A DNA stretch of 64,000 bases from NCBI RefSeq assembly GCF_900142015.1, contig NZ_FQZN01000016.1, forward strand, positions 1 through 64,000, given 5' to 3'. The notes below the pieces were generated by a model that was not told the DNA's origin, made no database searches, and saw nothing but the letters and a program-made list of their open reading frames with translations. Origin of the DNA: Bacteroides stercorirosoris. GTDB taxonomy: Bacteria; Bacteroidota; Bacteroidia; Bacteroidales; Bacteroidaceae. Positions 42,872-50,724 of this stretch are shown piece by piece; position 1 is the stretch's first letter; every line of letters starts with the position of its first letter. The translations under genes were made by a program, and so were the position numbers.

Positions 42872-43408
42872 TTATTGTAGTTCGAATGTTACGGTTACAC
42901 TGCCCGAACCGAGGGCGGATGCCAGTCCCGAAGGGTTGTTTACACGCCCCAGGCGGGTGTAGCTGTAGGATGTTGAAAAAGTCTCATAGAAAAGTACCAG
43001 ACAGGAGCCGCCGTAAAGCATCAGGTCGCCCGTGCGGATGGTTCCCGGGTTGGAAGATGCGGTAGGCAGGTTTCCCGATAGGTAGAAGTACTTTTCGTTG
43101 CCGTTCAGTTCGGACATGTTTATGGTCATAGGCAGTAATGCCTTGAAGGCTGTTGCCGCCGCATTGTTTTCCAGTGTGGCATTGAATGAGGCGGAGCCGA
43201 CTGTTATTTTTAGATTGTTGCTCATAGGGTTATCGTCATCATCGTCGTCATTGCCGGGATTAACCGGAGGCTCATCGTCGTCTGTACTTCCCGGAGGTAT
43301 CTGTTGCCCTGTTTCGGGTATAGGAGCATCGTCGCTGCATGATGTGCCCCAAACGGACAATGTCAACGTCATAAAAATGAGTACTAAGTAATATTTCATA
43401 ATCTTCAC
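42872..43408 (-). CDS. Lipoprotein with cyclophilin-like fold
   Basis: A 178-residue secreted protein. A signal peptide ends at a lipobox-like SVWGTSC (cysteine near 24), followed by a low-complexity linker rich in aspartate and proline (about 25-62). The C-terminal 115 residues resemble the small cyclophilin-like fold family: NLKITVGSASFNATLENNAA, TAFKALLPMTINMSELNG, and GDLMLYGGSCLVLFYETF. Enzymatic activity is unproven for this family. It lies 4 bp after the hydrolase gene and 13 bp before the DUF3737 gene. Confidence 0.83.
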   Translation of the reverse strand: MKIMKYYLVLIFMTLTLSVWGTSCSDDAPIPETGQQIPPGSTDDDEPPVNPGNDDDDDDNPMSNNLKITVGSASFNATLENNAAATAFKALLPMTINMSELNGNEKYFYLSGNLPTASSNPGTIRTGDLMLYGGSCLVLFYETFSTSYSYTRLGRVNNPSGLASALGSGSVTVTFELQ

Positions 43409-43412
43409 GGTA

Positions 43413-44441
43413 TTATTTCAGGTATTCCTTAAAGAAAGAGTCCAGCTTGTTGAACGGGATGAGGCTGACCCGGTCGTAAAGGTCCACATGGCCTGCACCG
43501 GGCACGATGTATAATTCTTTGGGTTCGGCAGCCTTGCTGTAGGCGTCTTCGCTGAATTCGCGTGAGTGTGCATTCTCTCCGGTGATGAAAAGCATGGGGC
43601 GCGGTGAGATGGTTTCGATATCGGCAAACGGATAGAAGTTCATGAACTTCGTGTTGCTTGCCAGGGTGGGGTGCGTGGTGGTCAGGGACGTTGCACCTTC
43701 GGGGGTGAATTCTCCGCGTTCTGTACGGTAGAATTCATAAAACTCGCGTTCAATCGGAGAGGAGTTTGCCGTCAGTTCGTGTACGGTGCCGCCGGTATAT
43801 TTCGTTTCTCCGCCCAGAAATTCTACATAACGTTGTTCGGCGGCTTCGGCAATGATTTGTTTCCTTTGTTCTAGGGTCAGTGCGTGTTTCAGTCCGTTGC
43901 GGCTTGCTGTACCCATATTATACATGCTGATGGTTGCAATGGCTTTCAGACGCGGATCGATTTTTGCCGCACTGATGGCGAAACTTCCACTGCCGCAGAT
44001 ACCGATTACGCCGATACGGTTGCGGTCGACGAACGGGCGTGTACCGAGGAAATCGACTGCTGCGCTGAAGTCTTCCGCATAAATCTCCGGAGAGACGCTG
44101 TTGCGTGGTTCTCCTTCACTTCCTCCCCAAAAGGACAGGTCGATGGAGAGGGTGACGAAACCGTGTTCGGCCATCTTGATCGCATAGAGGTTCGCACTTT
44201 GTTCCTTGACTGCTCCCATCGGGTGCCCGACGATGATTGCGGGATACGTTTCTCCTGCTTTCATATCTTTGGGCAGGAAAAGGTTTCCGGCCACTTTCAT
44301 TTTGTACTGGTTGGAGAAGGATACTTTCTCCATGTTTACTAAATCACTTTTGTAGAAATTGTCTGCATCGGTTTGTGCCGAAGCACTACCTACGCCGAGC
44401 ATCATAAAGGATGCCACTACTGAAAATAATATCTTTTTCAT
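43413..44441 (-). CDS. Secreted alpha/beta hydrolase (dienelactone hydrolase-like)
   Basis: A 342-residue protein with signal peptide (MKKILFSVVASFMMLGVGSA, cleavage after ASA) and an alpha/beta hydrolase domain. The nucleophile elbow is GICGSGSFA (about 147-155), with serine in GSGSF. The general acid and histidine candidates are in FITGENAHSREFSEDAY and PGAGHVDLYDR near the C-terminus. It should act in the periplasm on an ester or similar bond; the substrate is unknown. It is first in the five-gene operon ending with the aldo/keto reductase and has the first shared operator upstream. Confidence 0.87.
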   Translation of the reverse strand: MKKILFSVVASFMMLGVGSASAQTDADNFYKSDLVNMEKVSFSNQYKMKVAGNLFLPKDMKAGETYPAIIVGHPMGAVKEQSANLYAIKMAEHGFVTLSIDLSFWGGSEGEPRNSVSPEIYAEDFSAAVDFLGTRPFVDRNRIGVIGICGSGSFAISAAKIDPRLKAIATISMYNMGTASRNGLKHALTLEQRKQIIAEAAEQRYVEFLGGETKYTGGTVHELTANSSPIEREFYEFYRTERGEFTPEGATSLTTTHPTLASNTKFMNFYPFADIETISPRPMLFITGENAHSREFSEDAYSKAAEPKELYIVPGAGHVDLYDRVSLIPFNKLDSFFKEYLK

Positions 44442-44492
44442 ATTTTCTTTGGGTGAATGATTAATGAGAATTGATGTCTATTACTTACATTG

Positions 44493-44561
44493 CAAAATTA
44501 CGGTGTAAAAGTGATACTCTTTGTAGATGGATTACAGACATAATAACCCAAATTACAGATT
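44493..44561 (-). promoter_or_regulatory. Promoter with shared 33-bp operator, site 1
   Basis: On the - strand a TAATTTTG -7 box occupies 44500-44493. A 28-bp gap separates it from a 33-bp block at 44529-44561. Read on the + strand, the block has ATTACAGA at 44531 and 44552, exactly 21 bp apart, with ATAACCC between. It stands before the hydrolase-led operon. The same layout recurs at two other promoters. Confidence 0.8.
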
Positions 44562-44624
44562 ATCGCATTGTATACAGAAAACATAGACAAATACTTCTTT
44601 TATAATCGCTTATTTAAAAAAGCT

Positions 44625-45830
44625 TCATTGTGCTACGACTTTCAGTTTTATTGTTTTCGAAGATTGCACCGTGCGAATTCTCAGAACAACGAATACTATG
44701 CTGACCGCAAGAAACAGCAAAGAACCGATTACGGAATAGCGTGTATCGAAGAAAGTGATAAATGCTCCGCAAACTGCCGCACCTACCGTTGTGCCCAGAT
44801 TGGCTGATAATAGGAACAAGCCGTTAGCGAAATCCGGAGCTTCGGGAGCGGCTTCGGTTATCATATACTGCATGGTGTTTTGCCCGTATCCTGCCAGGAT
44901 ACCCAGAATCAGGATAATGACAGCCATTGCCGCAAGCCATTCCCCTAAAATGAATATACATATATAAAAGGTGAATAGTGCGAACGGAATGAAAGTCATG
45001 CTGCGTATCGGGTTGGTGGCTAACTGTTTTCCTGCAATGACGTTTCCGATAATATTGGCAAGCCCGTATATCAGCAGCAGGACGCTGATGACACTATAAG
45101 AAACTTCCGTAACCGTTCTCAGATAATCAGACATATAACTGAAGAATCCGAATAAAGCACCGTTTATCAGGGTGACAGCAATAATGGAATACCAGATAAT
45201 CTTCTTTTTCAGCACATTGAGTTGCGTACCGTAAGATAGCTTTTCTTTAACGGGCATGGAGGGTATGAAAAGGATGGTGGCCACAAATACCAGCGCATTC
45301 ACCACTGTGAAAAACATCATTCCCATTGTAAACGACACCTCACTCGCTATGTAGCTGGTCACCGGTACACCCAATACCATGCCGGCGGATACTCCGATGA
45401 AGACTTTGGCTACAGCCTTCGGAGCTTTCTCTTTGCTGACAGATGCGGCCGCTACCGTGAAAGCCATCGATACATATACAGGATGAAGGAAAGCCGGAAG
45501 GGCACGGGTTATCAGTAGTAGGGTAAAGTTGGAGGTAAGCATCGAAATGATGTTGCTCAGTGTGAAGACTCCCAGTGCCAGCAGCATGACTTTTTTCCGG
45601 TTTATGCCCGAGAAAAGTAGCGGCATAATGGGCGCTGATATAGCCACTACCAATGCGAATATACTGACTGTCCATCCTGCTTCGGGAACGGTTACGTGGA
45701 AATGCTCGGCTATCAGGGGGAGGATTCCAATCACTCCCATTTCCGTATTGATGATTCCGAAGACTCCTGCAGTGAGGATGAATACGAGCAAAGCACTCGA
45801 ACCGGGTTTCAATTTATTAGTCTGTCTCAT
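44625..45830 (-). CDS. MFS drug/sugar efflux transporter (AraJ/YdhP-like)
   Basis: A 401-residue, 12-helix major facilitator. The opening GVFGIINTEMGVIGILPLIA and AGWTVSIFALVVAISAPIMP (about 20-75) match the DHA1 family of AraJ, YdhP and NepI efflux pumps. It probably exports a drug, purine or sugar-like compound. The second shared operator lies 75 bp upstream, so it seems to belong to the same regulon as the hydrolase operon and the alcohol dehydrogenase. Confidence 0.88.
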   Translation of the reverse strand: MRQTNKLKPGSSALLVFILTAGVFGIINTEMGVIGILPLIAEHFHVTVPEAGWTVSIFALVVAISAPIMPLLFSGINRKKVMLLALGVFTLSNIISMLTSNFTLLLITRALPAFLHPVYVSMAFTVAAASVSKEKAPKAVAKVFIGVSAGMVLGVPVTSYIASEVSFTMGMMFFTVVNALVFVATILFIPSMPVKEKLSYGTQLNVLKKKIIWYSIIAVTLINGALFGFFSYMSDYLRTVTEVSYSVISVLLLIYGLANIIGNVIAGKQLATNPIRSMTFIPFALFTFYICIFILGEWLAAMAVIILILGILAGYGQNTMQYMITEAAPEAPDFANGLFLLSANLGTTVGAAVCGAFITFFDTRYSVIGSLLFLAVSIVFVVLRIRTVQSSKTIKLKVVAQ

Positions 45831-45868
45831 AAATTATATGGTTCTTTGATACGTTGATTTCTATACTG

Positions 45869-45937
45869 CAAAGTACGGAAGAACTCATACAAATCTTGGT
45901 AGACAAATTACGGGAGTGATAACCCGAATTACAGATT
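45869..45937 (-). promoter_or_regulatory. Promoter with shared 33-bp operator, site 2
   Basis: A TACTTTG box (45875-45869, - strand) is followed upstream, after 29 bp, by the block at 45905-45937. It has ATTACGGG at 45907 and ATTACAGA at 45928, 21 bp apart, with ATAACCC between. It stands before the MFS efflux gene. Confidence 0.8.
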
Positions 45938-45990
45938 GTGGGATGCTGGAGAATAAATTGATAGCTATTGCACCTTTAGCCTGAAAATAA

Positions 45991-46038
45991 AAGCGCAAAC
46001 AGACTATGGAAACACATCGTTTCAGTCTGTTTACGCTT
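45991..46038 (-). terminator. Intrinsic terminator after the flavodoxin-like gene
   Basis: AAGCGCAAACAGACT (45991-46005) pairs with AGTCTGTTTACGCTT (46024-46038) with one mismatch, and GAAAC/GTTTC extends the hairpin inside. Read on the - strand it ends in TTTTATTTT, a good T-tract, 36 nt past the stop codon at 46075. Confidence 0.8.
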
Positions 46039-46074
46039 CTCTGTGAGAACTCAATGATTCTATTATGATTTCAA

Positions 46075-46689
46075 TTAACGGATAAAGTTTGTCCGTACCA
46101 AAGGTTCTGCTTCCGGGTGCTTCTGCCCGTCAGCCGCATTTTTCAATAACCAGGCCATATTTCTGCCTAACATTCGCATAGTCTGTAATCCTTCCGCATC
46201 TTGCAGGACATCGCCCGGCATCATTCCATGAATGATATTCCAATATTGGGAAGAAACAACAGGCATATGGTTTATTGTGAAATACTTATTCAATCTGTCA
46301 AGAGTGGCACTGGCTCCACCTCTCCGGCAAACAGCTATTGCCGTAGCCGGTTTGTACTCCATCAACTCCGAGCTTGAATAGAAAAGACGGTCTAATAGGG
46401 CGCACAGCGAACCATTGGGACCGGCGTAATAGGTCGGTGAGCCTACTACCAGTCCGTCAATACCTTCTTCCAGTTTCTGGCGGATGTTGTTGTACAATTC
46501 ATCTTTAAAGATACATCGTCCCAATTCAGTACAGCGATTGCAGGCTATGCAACCTTGTACGGCTTTTGTTCCGATAGAAATGATTTCTGTTTCTACTCCG
46601 TTTTCATTCAGCGCCTTTGCTACCTCCAATAAAGCCAAATGTGTATTTCCGTTTTTCCGGGGACTTCCATTTATCAGTAATACTTTCAT
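46075..46689 (-). CDS. Flavodoxin-like NAD(P)H-dependent FMN reductase
   Basis: A 204-residue flavodoxin-fold protein of the iron-sulfur flavoprotein type. The phosphate loop is INGSPRKNGNTHLAL (about 6-20). GCIACNRCTELGRCIFKDE (about 45-65) has clustered cysteines that could bind an iron-sulfur cluster, and GLVVGSPTYYAGPNGSL follows. It probably reduces quinones or other acceptors. It lies 99 bp after the alcohol dehydrogenase gene with no operator of its own, so co-transcription with that gene is likely, and it ends at a clear terminator. Confidence 0.88.
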   Translation of the reverse strand: MKVLLINGSPRKNGNTHLALLEVAKALNENGVETEIISIGTKAVQGCIACNRCTELGRCIFKDELYNNIRQKLEEGIDGLVVGSPTYYAGPNGSLCALLDRLFYSSSELMEYKPATAIAVCRRGGASATLDRLNKYFTINHMPVVSSQYWNIIHGMMPGDVLQDAEGLQTMRMLGRNMAWLLKNAADGQKHPEAEPLVRTNFIR

Positions 46690-46788
46690 CTTTTTTTCTT
46701 CTTGATATTAATTATATTCGTCAGACTTTGAAGCGTATATTTATATTAAAAACACTGGCATGACTTATAAGGTTCGCCCATCCATCCA

Positions 46789-47970
46789 TCAACGATAGGA
46801 TTTGTCGAAAATTCCTGCGCAGTCTTCATCCGTCATTTCGCAAGGATTGGCAAGGAATAATCCTCCCTGCATGGAGCGGGCACCTCGGGCAAGCGTCATG
46901 GATTCTTCTTTCTTGAACCCGTAATCGCTCATCTTCAAATCGGCCACACCGCAATCCTCCTGCAATTTGACAAGTGCTGTGATGAAATCTTCTGGCTTGT
47001 CGGCATTTTCAATGCCCATTGCTTTTGCCATTTTGATGAACTGCTCGTCGCAGGCATGACGCTCGATGAAGAACTCATAGAAAGCACGGGAAATCATAAT
47101 CAGCCCTGCGCCGTGAGGAAGATTATGATGGTAGGCACTCATGGAGTGTTCCATGGAATGTTCGGCCGTGGTGCTTGTCAGTTGCATGGTGATGCCTGCC
47201 AGCGTGCTGCCGTATGCGACGTGTTCTCTTGCTTCCATATCATTTCCGTCTCTGACTGCACGCGGAAGGTATTTCGTGATATTCTCGATGGCGGACAATG
47301 CAATCGCTTCGCTCAGAATATTTACACCGTTGCTTATCATTACCTCTGTGTTGTGGAACAAAGCATCGAATCCCTGGTATGCCGTGTATTTGGCGGGAAC
47401 CGTTTTCATCAGTTCCGGGTCTACGATGGCAAGAACGGGAGTCAGTTCCGGTGCGCCGAAACCGATTTTCTCATTCGTGTCGGGATTGGAGATAACGCCC
47501 CAGCAGTTGATTTCGGAGCCTGTTCCTGAAGTTGTGGCAATGGTAACTATGGGCAAGCCTGGATTTTTCAGTGGCATTGCTTTGCCGGTGCCGCCAAAAA
47601 CATAATCCCATAAGTCGCCCGGATTCGTTGCCATTGCCGCTATGGCGACTGATGCATCGAGTACGGCACCTCCTCCGAGAGCCAGAATAAAATCGCAGGC
47701 ATTTTCTTTAGCAAAAGCGGCTCCTTCCATGACGACGCTTTTGTACGGGTTTTCCATAATCTTGTCGAAGATGGCATACTCTATGCCGGCCTTTTCCAAT
47801 TGTTCAATCGTGCGGTCGAGCGAACCGTTGACTTTGGTCGACTTACCATTTGAAATCAAAAGCAGGGCTTTCTTGCCGGGCATTGTCTGCTTGTGCAGAT
47901 TGTTCAGTTCGCCTGCGCCGAATAGAATGCGGGTAGGGTTGTAAAAAGAAAAATTCATTCTTGTATTCAT
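46789..47970 (-). CDS. Iron-containing alcohol dehydrogenase (second copy)
   Basis: A 393-residue group III alcohol dehydrogenase. GGGAVLDASVAIAAMATNPG (about 98-115) binds NAD(P), TSGTGSEINCWGVISNPDTN follows, and EHSMEHSMSAYHHNLPHGAG (about 270-290) gives metal-binding histidines. It reduces aldehydes to alcohols. The third shared operator lies about 100 bp upstream. In E. coli the comparable YqhD is controlled with an aldo/keto reductase by one AraC-type regulator; that comparison is inference. It differs in sequence from the copy at 31730. Confidence 0.9.
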   Translation of the reverse strand: MNTRMNFSFYNPTRILFGAGELNNLHKQTMPGKKALLLISNGKSTKVNGSLDRTIEQLEKAGIEYAIFDKIMENPYKSVVMEGAAFAKENACDFILALGGGAVLDASVAIAAMATNPGDLWDYVFGGTGKAMPLKNPGLPIVTIATTSGTGSEINCWGVISNPDTNEKIGFGAPELTPVLAIVDPELMKTVPAKYTAYQGFDALFHNTEVMISNGVNILSEAIALSAIENITKYLPRAVRDGNDMEAREHVAYGSTLAGITMQLTSTTAEHSMEHSMSAYHHNLPHGAGLIMISRAFYEFFIERHACDEQFIKMAKAMGIENADKPEDFITALVKLQEDCGVADLKMSDYGFKKEESMTLARGARSMQGGLFLANPCEMTDEDCAGIFDKSYR

Positions 47971-48035
47971 ACGTCTTTCAGTTATTTAATTTGTAATCGT
48001 TTTAATGGTTCTCCATAGGGAACTATCGGATGCTG

Positions 48036-48104
48036 CAAAATTAGCTGTCTTCCTGCGATTGCAGGATACCCGGATTACAGATTGAATAACCCTTTTTACA
48101 GTTT
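48036..48104 (-). promoter_or_regulatory. Promoter with shared 33-bp operator, site 3
   Basis: A TAATTTTG box (48043-48036, - strand) lies 28 bp from the block at 48072-48104. It has ATTACAGA at 48074 and TTTACAGT at 48095, 21 bp apart, with ATAACCC between. A further ATACCCGG precedes the first half-site. It stands before the alcohol dehydrogenase gene. Confidence 0.8.
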
Positions 48105-48129
48105 CTGCGTATTCTTGTAGCGGATTTGA

Positions 48130-48199
48130 ACAGAGCGAGCTCTGTATCCTAATAGTACGGACATCATACGTACCTGGTACGGAGCAGACACGGAGCCGT
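48130..48199. repeat. Cluster of short palindromes with 22-bp-spaced repeat
   Basis: Three short palindromes follow one another in the 337-bp gap between divergent genes: ACAGAGC/GCTCTGT (48130-48145), CGTACC/GGTACG (48169-48181) and ACGG/CCGT (48190-48199). GTACGGA occurs at 48155 and again at 48177, exactly 22 bp apart. The rest of the gap holds the promoters of the two flanking genes. Confidence 0.5.
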
Positions 48200-48265
48200 C
48201 CGGCTACATTTTAAAACTATATCTTAATATTCTTGAAAAAATATATTCAAAACAGAAATTATTCC

Positions 48266-48273
48266 TAACTTTG
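48266..48273 (+). promoter_or_regulatory. -7 box of the peptidoglycan-peptide operon
   Basis: TAACTTTG (48266-48273) matches TAnnTTTG, 34 bp before the NlpC/P60 gene. No -33 TTTG lies at the usual distance. Confidence 0.5.
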
Positions 48274-48307
48274 TTAGCACTAAATAACCCCCAAATCATT
48301 TTAGCTA

Positions 48308-49510
48308 ATGAAGAAACTTATTCCTATCGTATCCCTGTTCCTTTTGGCTTCTCTTTGTTCGGTAGCTTCGGAAACCGGGGACAGGACTATTCCTGCCGAT
48401 GTGATTCAGTTGTCCGACAGTTTGAAACGTCAGTATGCCCCGGACAAGCGGGTGGCTCTTTTCGATGTTGATTATTCTTTCTCAGGTAAAAATGTGATGC
48501 TGCGTGGTGTAACAACTTCGCCTGAAGCAAAGGCGGCATTGCTCAGCGGACTGTCTCAAGCCAATTACAAAGTGATGGACTGCCTGCAAGTGTTGCCGGA
48601 TGAGGCTGCCTTGGAAGGAAAAACTTATGGCATTTTAAACGTGTCGGTGGCGAATCTTCGTGTTGACCCGGATTTCTCGTCAGAGATGATGACGCAAGGA
48701 TTGATGGGTATGCCTGTCCGTGTGTTGCAACGCGATGGCTGGTATCGCATCCAGACACCGGATAATTATATCGCGTGGGTGCATCGTGTAGGTGTTCATC
48801 CGGTGACGAAAGAGGAACTTCATGCCTGGAACGCTGCGGAAAAGATTGTGGTAACTTCCCACTATGGCTTTGTTTATTCCGAACCGAACCAGACTTCCCA
48901 GACTATTTCCGATGTTGCTGCCGGCAACCGTCTGAAGTGGGAGGGGACGAAAGGAGCGTTTTACAAGGTTGTTTATCCCGACGGCCGTACCGGATATATT
49001 TCTAAATCCATCTCTATGCCGGAGAAGAAATGGCGTGCGGCCTTGAAGCAGGATGCTGCCAGTATCATCCGCACGGCACATACATTGATGGGAATTCCGT
49101 ATCTGTGGGCAGGCACTTCGTCGAAAGGAGTGGATTGCAGCGGTTTTATGCGTACCATTCTTTTCATGCATGATATTATCATTCCCCGCGATGCCTCGCA
49201 GCAGGCCTACGTAGGCGAACATATTGACATTGCTCCCGATTTTAGTAATCTGCAACCCGGTGATCTGATATTCTTCGGGCGTAAAGCTACGGCAGACCGT
49301 AAGGAACGTGTGGTGCATGTGGGAATGTATATCGGCAACAAGCGTTTCATTCATTCGCAGGGTGATGTCCACGTCAGCAGTTTCGATACTGCCGACGATC
49401 TTTTCGATGAATATAACCTCGGCCGCCTGCTGTTTGCTACGCGCGTGTTGCCTTATATAAATAAGGAGGCGCCTCTTAACACTACGGCTACCAATCCTTA
49501 TTATGAATAA
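48308..49510 (+). CDS. Secreted C40 peptidase (NlpC/P60) with SH3 domains
   Basis: A 400-residue exported peptidase with signal peptide (MKKLIPIVSLFLLASLCSVA). Two bacterial SH3-like regions (about 100-230, NVSVANLRVDPDFSSEMMTQ and YGFVYSEPNQTSQT) precede the NlpC/P60 domain (about 245-385). The catalytic cysteine is in SKGVDCSGFM and the histidine in VVHVGMYIGN. Relatives such as YkfC and DPP VI cut between gamma-D-Glu and the diamino acid of muropeptides. The next genes encode a dipeptide epimerase and a transglutaminase-type protein, which points to peptidoglycan-peptide recycling in the periplasm. Confidence 0.92.
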   Translation: MKKLIPIVSLFLLASLCSVASETGDRTIPADVIQLSDSLKRQYAPDKRVALFDVDYSFSGKNVMLRGVTTSPEAKAALLSGLSQANYKVMDCLQVLPDEAALEGKTYGILNVSVANLRVDPDFSSEMMTQGLMGMPVRVLQRDGWYRIQTPDNYIAWVHRVGVHPVTKEELHAWNAAEKIVVTSHYGFVYSEPNQTSQTISDVAAGNRLKWEGTKGAFYKVVYPDGRTGYISKSISMPEKKWRAALKQDAASIIRTAHTLMGIPYLWAGTSSKGVDCSGFMRTILFMHDIIIPRDASQQAYVGEHIDIAPDFSNLQPGDLIFFGRKATADRKERVVHVGMYIGNKRFIHSQGDVHVSSFDTADDLFDEYNLGRLLFATRVLPYINKEAPLNTTATNPYYE

Positions 49511-49534
49511 AGTTTTATCCTAAAAACGAATATT

Positions 49535-50701
49535 ATGCAAAACAGAAGAGATTTCCTGAAGACAGCCGCCTTTGCCGCATTGGGTTCCGGTATGGCAATT
49601 AACAATGTGTTTGCAGGGGAAAGTGCTCCGGCATTGTTCAATATCAACAGGCGTGGTGTGAATGCTAAGATGAAATTGCGCTTCTTTCCATACGAGCTGA
49701 AATTGCGTCACGTGTTCACTGTAGCTTCCTACTCGCGTTCCACCACTCCTGATGTGCAGGTGGAAATCGAATATGATGGCATTATCGGTTATGGCGAAGC
49801 CTCCATGCCGCCTTATCTGCAACGTGAATTGGGCACGATGGATAGTGTGCTGGCTTTCTTGAAGAAAGTGCAGGATGGCATCGGGCAGTTTCCCGACCCC
49901 TTCCAGCTGGAAGACATTCTGGCATACGTAGATAAACTGTCGCCGGGAGATGCCGCCGCTAAGGCTGCTGTTGATATAGCTTTGCATGACCTCGTGGGCA
50001 AGCTGTTGCAGGCCCCTTGGTACAGGATATGGGGACTGGATAAGGATAAAGCTCCTTCCACCACTTTTACCATCGGCATTGATACGCCGGATGTGGTGCG
50101 TGAAAAAACGAAAGAATGTGCCGAACAGTTCAATATCCTCAAGGTGAAACTGGGGCGTGATAATGATAAAGAGATGATTGAAGTTATCCGTTCCGTAACC
50201 GACCTTCCTATTGCAGTCGATGCTAATCAGGGTTGGACGGATAAACATTATGCTATCGACATGATACATTGGCTGAAGGAAAAAGGTATCGTGATGATTG
50301 AACAGCCGATGCCTAAAACTCAACTGGACGACATAGCCTGGGTGACGCAGCAAAGTCCGTTGCCTATTTTTGCTGATGAGTCGTTGCAGCGTCTGGGTGA
50401 TGTGGCCGGACTGAAAGGAGCGTTCCACGGCATCAATATCAAACTGATGAAATGTACCGGTATGCGCGAAGGCTGGAAGATGGTGACACTGGCGCGTGCG
50501 CTGGGCATGAAAGTGATGGTGGGATGTATGACGGAAACTTCATGTGCCTGCTCTGCGGCCGCACAATTCTCTCCTGCGGTTGACTTTGCCGATCTGGATG
50601 GCAACCTGCTTATCGCTAACGACCGTTTCAAAGGAATGGAGGTGGTGAAAGGTAAGATTACGTTGCCCGATTTACCGGGTATCGGAGTTGTGAAATTATA
50701 A
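49535..50701 (+). CDS. Exported dipeptide epimerase (L-Ala-D/L-Glu type, enolase superfamily)
   Basis: A 388-residue enolase-superfamily protein. The two catalytic lysines fit KVKLGRD (about 205) and NIKLMK (about 305). Metal ligands are in AVDANQGW, IEQPMP and FADESLQ. Such enzymes convert L-Ala-D-Glu to L-Ala-L-Glu so that it can be used as nutrient. The N-terminus MQNRRDFLKTAAFAALGSG contains a twin-arginine motif (NRRDFLK) and a hydrophobic stretch, so it appears to be exported, unlike the cytoplasmic E. coli enzyme. It lies 24 bp after the NlpC/P60 gene. Confidence 0.92.
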   Translation: MQNRRDFLKTAAFAALGSGMAINNVFAGESAPALFNINRRGVNAKMKLRFFPYELKLRHVFTVASYSRSTTPDVQVEIEYDGIIGYGEASMPPYLQRELGTMDSVLAFLKKVQDGIGQFPDPFQLEDILAYVDKLSPGDAAAKAAVDIALHDLVGKLLQAPWYRIWGLDKDKAPSTTFTIGIDTPDVVREKTKECAEQFNILKVKLGRDNDKEMIEVIRSVTDLPIAVDANQGWTDKHYAIDMIHWLKEKGIVMIEQPMPKTQLDDIAWVTQQSPLPIFADESLQRLGDVAGLKGAFHGINIKLMKCTGMREGWKMVTLARALGMKVMVGCMTETSCACSAAAQFSPAVDFADLDGNLLIANDRFKGMEVVKGKITLPDLPGIGVVKL

Positions 50702-50724
50702 GCATCATCTAATACATTCTTATT

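Noticed and set aside
44568..44807. A 79-codon open frame on the + strand
   Set aside because: It overlaps the 3' end of the MFS gene in antisense, has no promoter, and shows no domain.
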